From Candidatus Thorarchaeota archaeon (lineage in GTDB: Archaea; Asgardarchaeota; Thorarchaeia; Thorarchaeales; Thorarchaeaceae): a DNA stretch of 29,513 nt. Under the pieces are notes generated by a model. It had not been told where the DNA came from. It searched no databases and was given only the letters and a program-made list of their open reading frames with translations. A program made the position numbers and the translations under genes. Of the stretch, positions 27,072 to 29,513 are shown piece by piece; within the stretch, counting starts at the first letter, position 1, and the number at the start of each line of letters is the position of its first letter. The stretch covers positions 1-29,513 of the forward strand of contig SDOA01000049.1 in NCBI GenBank assembly GCA_004524595.1, in the 5' to 3' direction.

Positions 27072-27175
27072 AAGATAGGATTCGGTTCATTGATTTCTTC
27101 AATCTCCCCTCCTAAACCACGCGATAAGCTGAGAAAAATCAGCATCTAATTATACAAAGAATCGAATCCTTTCTT
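27072..27175 (+). ncRNA. Structured RNA A, about 104 nt
   Basis: The outer helix pairs AGGATTCGGTTC (27077-27088) with GAATCGAATCCT (27159-27170), 12 pairs including one G-U, and continues after a U-U mismatch with AAGA/TCTT (27072-27075/27172-27175). Inside are a hairpin ATTGA-tttct-TCAAT (27089-27103), a largely unpaired C-rich core (27097-27124, central CTCCCCTCCTAAACCACGCG), a hairpin GCTGA-gaaaaa-TCAGC (27128-27143) and an A/U-rich stretch closing the ring. The G-U pair becomes A-C if the other strand is read, so the plus strand is the RNA. The core and layout recur in RNA B. No known family recognised. Confidence 0.6.
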
Positions 27176-27226
27176 GTTCTGTGCGATTCTGGAGTTGTAT
27201 TGTTTGACACTTATTTTCCAATTTCT

Positions 27227-27253
27227 GAGTAGCTACTCGATTTTATTTTTCCT
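27227..27253 (+). terminator. Palindrome plus T-rich tract between RNA A and RNA B
   Basis: GAGTAGCTACTC (27227-27238) followed by GATTTTATTTTTCC. It could terminate RNA A with a 3' tail, or the RNA may end near 27180 at its own T/C-rich stretch. Confidence 0.35.
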
Positions 27254-27272
27254 AATGTACCTAACAAAATCC

Positions 27273-27282
27273 TTAATATAAG
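27273..27282 (+). promoter_or_regulatory. TATA-like box for structured RNA B
   Basis: TTAATATAAG, centred about 26 bases before the first paired base of RNA B (27303), mirroring the arrangement at RNA A. Confidence 0.5.
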
Positions 27283-27302
27283 AAGAAAACGAGTGTTCAG
27301 TA

Positions 27303-27400
27303 GGGTCTAGTTCGGAGAACTTCAAACTCCCCTCCTAACCACGCGAATTATTCCTACTCCCCGTAGGAACTACTTTCCCTAATTTTTCTGAACTAGGCCC
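27303..27400 (+). ncRNA. Structured RNA B, about 98 nt, related to RNA A
   Basis: The outer helix pairs GGGTCTAGTTC (27303-27313) with GAACTAGGCCC (27390-27400): 11 pairs, one U-G that would be A-C on the opposite strand. Inside are GGAG/CTCC (27314-27317/27327-27330), the C-rich core (27320-27346, central CTCCCCTCCTAACCACGCG), a strong hairpin TTCCTAC-tcccc-GTAGGAA (27351-27369), and a pyrimidine- and A/U-rich stretch. The core matches RNA A with one substitution and one missing A, while all helices differ in sequence. TCCTTTT follows the 3' end. Function unknown. Confidence 0.6.
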
Positions 27401-27488
27401 GTATCCCTCCTTTTGGAATCGAATGCAGCAATAAAGGCGAATCGAAAATTGCACAACTATTTTGATGACTTCAGATTAATGAGGATCT

Positions 27489-28637
27489 TCATTTCTTAAT
27501 CACTAATACGGGGCCATCTATCTTGATAGACATCTCTGGAGGAAGGTCAAGTAACCAGTCTTCAAGTTCCTCAAGACTGTTGAAGCGGAGCAGGGTTGCT
27601 AACCGAAAGAGAGGTAAGGTCTCATAACGAGTCATCACCTTCTTCATCTGAACCATTCTAAAGGCTTCAAGTTCGGCCTTTGCTTCTTCAGCCAATTCCT
27701 TTGATGTATCAATCCAAGGGCTATCGAGATCAAAGTCCCATACTTCTACAAGCCCTTCCATCGAGCCGGTAATCACGTGTCTACAGTCTGGAGAAACAAT
27801 CAATGAGTGAACATTCTCAGTATGCTTCAATTCTGCAAGTAACACGCCGCCACGTAGGACCCAAACACGAACAGTCCCATCTGTTGAACCCGAAATAATA
27901 TGTTGGCTGTCAACTGTGATATGAATTGTCAGAACTGGTCCCTTATGTCCTACCATGGTCTTTAGTAGAGTGCCAGTCTCAAGATCCCAAAGATAGAGAT
28001 TCCCATCTTGGTCACCAGATATAATATACTTGGAGTCTGCGGTCATTGTTATGGCTGTAACATGACCTCTGTGCCCTTCAAGAGTCTTGAGCAAAACTCC
28101 TAATTCAAAGTCCCATACCCACACAGTGCCAGGATCACGTTCACCGGGATTTCGCTTGCTTCCACATAGCAAATGTCGACCATCAGGACTTATCATCATG
28201 CTATAGATTGGACGGTCGTGTTCAATAGTACGTAGAAGAACACCCCTATCGATATCCCAGAAACGAGCCATACCATCTTCTCCACCAGTGACGATGAAAC
28301 GCTTGTCGGGACTGACAGCAAGAGCTGTTACATGGGCAGAATTAGGAGCAAGAGAACTTATGAGCTCGTATTTATCAATATCCCACACTTTGACAGCAAG
28401 GTCCTTGTCAGCAATAGACACCAGTCGTTCACTATCAGGAATCACAACAAGTCGATAGACAGGACCATCATGACCAACAAACTTGTGAATCGCACGTCCA
28501 GTGGAAAAGTCCCAGATGTGAATTGTAGCATCTTGCCCACCGCTTATGATTCTCTGACCATTTTGTGTGATTGTCAGCGACCATACTGTAAACTCATGCC
28601 CTTCCATGTGGTTGCTAGGCGTTAGCTCACCATCCAA
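27489..28637 (-). CDS. Seven-bladed WD40 protein with PCI-like winged-helix tail
   Basis: 382 residues. Seven WD repeats can be counted, each with a GH (or similar) turn and a WD-type end: IHIWDF, VKVWDI, ARFWDI, VWVWDF, LYLWDL, VRVWVL and VEVWDF. This makes one closed beta-propeller for protein-protein contacts. A charged helical linker (about 318-335) leads to a C-terminal unit, TRYETLPLFRLATLLRFNSLEELEDWLLDLPPEMSIKIDGPVLVI. Its pattern (Leu-Ala-x-x-Leu, then sleeLE, then a final strand after KID) resembles the winged-helix end of PCI domains in eukaryotic eIF3, proteasome-lid and COP9 subunits. That resemblance is by eye. TTG 28637 has GGGAG nine bases upstream; ATG 28607 is the alternative. 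No neighbour explains its role. Confidence 0.88.
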   Translation of the reverse strand: MDGELTPSNHMEGHEFTVWSLTITQNGQRIISGGQDATIHIWDFSTGRAIHKFVGHDGPVYRLVVIPDSERLVSIADKDLAVKVWDIDKYELISSLAPNSAHVTALAVSPDKRFIVTGGEDGMARFWDIDRGVLLRTIEHDRPIYSMMISPDGRHLLCGSKRNPGERDPGTVWVWDFELGVLLKTLEGHRGHVTAITMTADSKYIISGDQDGNLYLWDLETGTLLKTMVGHKGPVLTIHITVDSQHIISGSTDGTVRVWVLRGGVLLAELKHTENVHSLIVSPDCRHVITGSMEGLVEVWDFDLDSPWIDTSKELAEEAKAELEAFRMVQMKKVMTRYETLPLFRLATLLRFNSLEELEDWLLDLPPEMSIKIDGPVLVIKK

Positions 28638-28726
28638 ATTCTTGTTCTCCCTCTCAGTTAGTAGACAACTATAAGAGTCAAAACAAAAAAAGTTGTCGAT
28701 TTAACCTTAAAAAATAGAAGAGGTGA

Positions 28727-28742
28727 GTGGCACTAGTGCCAC
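28727..28742 (-). terminator. Palindromic hairpin after the pyrophosphatase gene
   Basis: GTGGCACTAGTGCCAC, a perfect 16-base palindrome 21 bases after the minus-strand stop at 28764. It is followed on that strand by CTTCTATTTTTTAAGG and then a second T7 tract, so it looks like the terminator of the pyrophosphatase gene. Confidence 0.6.
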
Positions 28743-28763
28743 CACCAATTTGTGTATGTTATC

Positions 28764-29513
28764 CTATTGGGGTACGTCAATTGTTTCAGCAGTCATCATA
28801 CCAAAGTCTGCTTCTTTCATGCTCTTTCGTAGTGCCCAGACAGTCAATCCAAAGAGTATGACTAATGCTATCACCGAAACAATTAGCATTTCAACAGTTC
28901 CAGAAGTCTCTAGAATGACCAAAAGTGGAGCCAGAATCAACGCAAGTAGATTGACAACTTTGATCATTGGGTTGAGTGCAGGACCTGCAGTATCCTTGAG
29001 GGGGTCACCTACTGTGTCACCTACGATTCCGCATTTATGACGTTCAGAACCTTTCCCTCTATTGTGTTCGGGATCACATGGTTCATCCTCAATCGCCTTC
29101 TTTGCATTATCATAAGCGCCACCAGTATTAGACATGTAAACAGCAAGCAGTTGACCAGATACAATAATTCCACAGAGAAAACCGCCTAATGCAGCCACAC
29201 CAAACAGAATTCCAACTATTATTGGAACACAGACGGTTAGAGTAGCAAGTGAAATAAGTTCCTTTTGAGCAGCAGTCGTTGAAATGTCAACAGCTCGGTC
29301 ATAATCTGGTTTGACAGTACCCTCAAGAATACCAGGTATCTTGAATTGTCTGCGTACTTCTCTAACCATTTCACCAGCAGCTCGAGTAACTGCCTTAATA
29401 TTCACTGCGGAAAATAGCCAAGGCAAAGCTGCACCAAGAAGCAATCCCGAGAATACTCTGGGATCATCAAGTAACAAATGATGTACTCCTAGGGGATATA
29501 GAGCCACAACAAT
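28764..29513 (-). CDS. hppA: Membrane-bound ion-pumping pyrophosphatase, C-terminal part (cut by window end)
   Basis: The last 249 residues; the gene runs on past 29513. Membrane pyrophosphatases couple hydrolysis of PPi to H+ or Na+ transport. Family motifs seen are KPDYDRAVDIST (with the usual following A-x-x-E helix), SNTGGAYDNAKKAIE, and GDTVGDPLKDTAGPALNPMIKV, which supplies the Mg-PPi-binding aspartates and lysines. At least four membrane segments are present. The residues that separate K+-dependent from K+-independent forms, and most of those for Na+ versus H+, lie in the missing N-terminal two thirds. So the ion cannot be assigned. Confidence 0.95.
   Translation of the reverse strand: MVVALYPLGVHHLLLDDPRVFSGLLLGAALPWLFSAVNIKAVTRAAGEMVREVRRQFKIPGILEGTVKPDYDRAVDISTTAAQKELISLATLTVCVPIIVGILFGVAALGGFLCGIIVSGQLLAVYMSNTGGAYDNAKKAIEDEPCDPEHNRGKGSERHKCGIVGDTVGDPLKDTAGPALNPMIKVVNLLALILAPLLVILETSGTVEMLIVSVIALVILFGLTVWALRKSMKEADFGMMTAETIDVPQ

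Noticed and set aside
27303..27400. tRNA or tRNA-like gene on either strand
   Set aside because: No acceptor/anticodon/T-arm set with GTTCGAATC-type T-loop, and the outer helix and hairpins do not match a cloverleaf.

Overview
The window is archaeal. It carries an archaeal-type HMG-CoA synthase / thiolase / DUF35 operon, a GTP-dependent dephospho-CoA kinase domain, a MoaD/SAMP-like protein ending in GG, TATA-box promoters, and a mixture of Shine-Dalgarno-led and near-leaderless genes. A WD40 protein with a PCI-like winged-helix tail and the general flavour of the gene set would fit an Asgard archaeon such as a Thorarchaeota relative. That lineage is an inference, since no rRNA gene is present. 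Base composition is AT-rich, and the coding density is high except between 26750 and 27488.

Layout. 25-3371 (+): a membrane-anchored extracellular prenyltransferase-like repeat protein, a protein of unknown function, and an AbrB-like protein. 3440-4517: a stand-alone asparagine-synthetase-type PP-loop protein overlapping a convergent SAMP/MoaD-like gene. 4548-4814: a promoter region with a strongly foldable leader. 4815-7460 (+): the first steps of the mevalonate pathway. 7466-10830: a metallophosphoesterase, a fused phosphopantetheine adenylyltransferase/dephospho-CoA kinase, and the NAD(P)HX repair enzyme. 10927-12567 (-): an orphan solute-binding protein. 12684-14953 (-): an NfnAB-type flavin/Fe-S oxidoreductase pair. 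15053-18511 (-): a MoxR AAA+ ATPase with a VWA/metallopeptidase-like partner. 18722-23844 (+): a degenerate AAA protein, SMC and a ScpA-like kleisin. 23853-25668 (-): four tiny tandem genes leading into an MFS exporter. 25826-26749 (+): a ScpB-like tandem winged-helix protein and a zinc-ribbon winged-helix protein. 26750-27488: a gene-poor stretch holding operator-like palindromes and two related structured RNAs. 27489-29513 (-): a WD40 protein and the C-terminal part of a membrane pyrophosphatase, cut by the window edge.

The two most unusual items are not conventional long genes. First, at 25199-25668 (-), four consecutive ATG-initiated genes of 34, 42, 37 and 32 codons are packed nearly end to end. 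They sit behind a strong TATA box and run into the MFS transporter with a 4-base stop/start overlap. Their C-termini are related (for example STDAITYAYMTTVR and STDALARAYISKLRC), which suggests a secreted or modified peptide family with its own exporter. Second, at 27072-27175 and 27303-27400 (+), two RNAs of about 100 nt share a 27-28 nt C-rich core inside the same architecture: an outer helix and two hairpins. The helices differ in sequence but keep their pairing, and each unit has its own TATA-like box about 26-30 nt upstream.

The SMC locus is also notable. The gene before smc encodes an AAA+ fold that has lost its Walker A lysine, Walker B acidic pair and sensor residues. The likely ScpB-like partner lies on the far side of the peptide/MFS operon.
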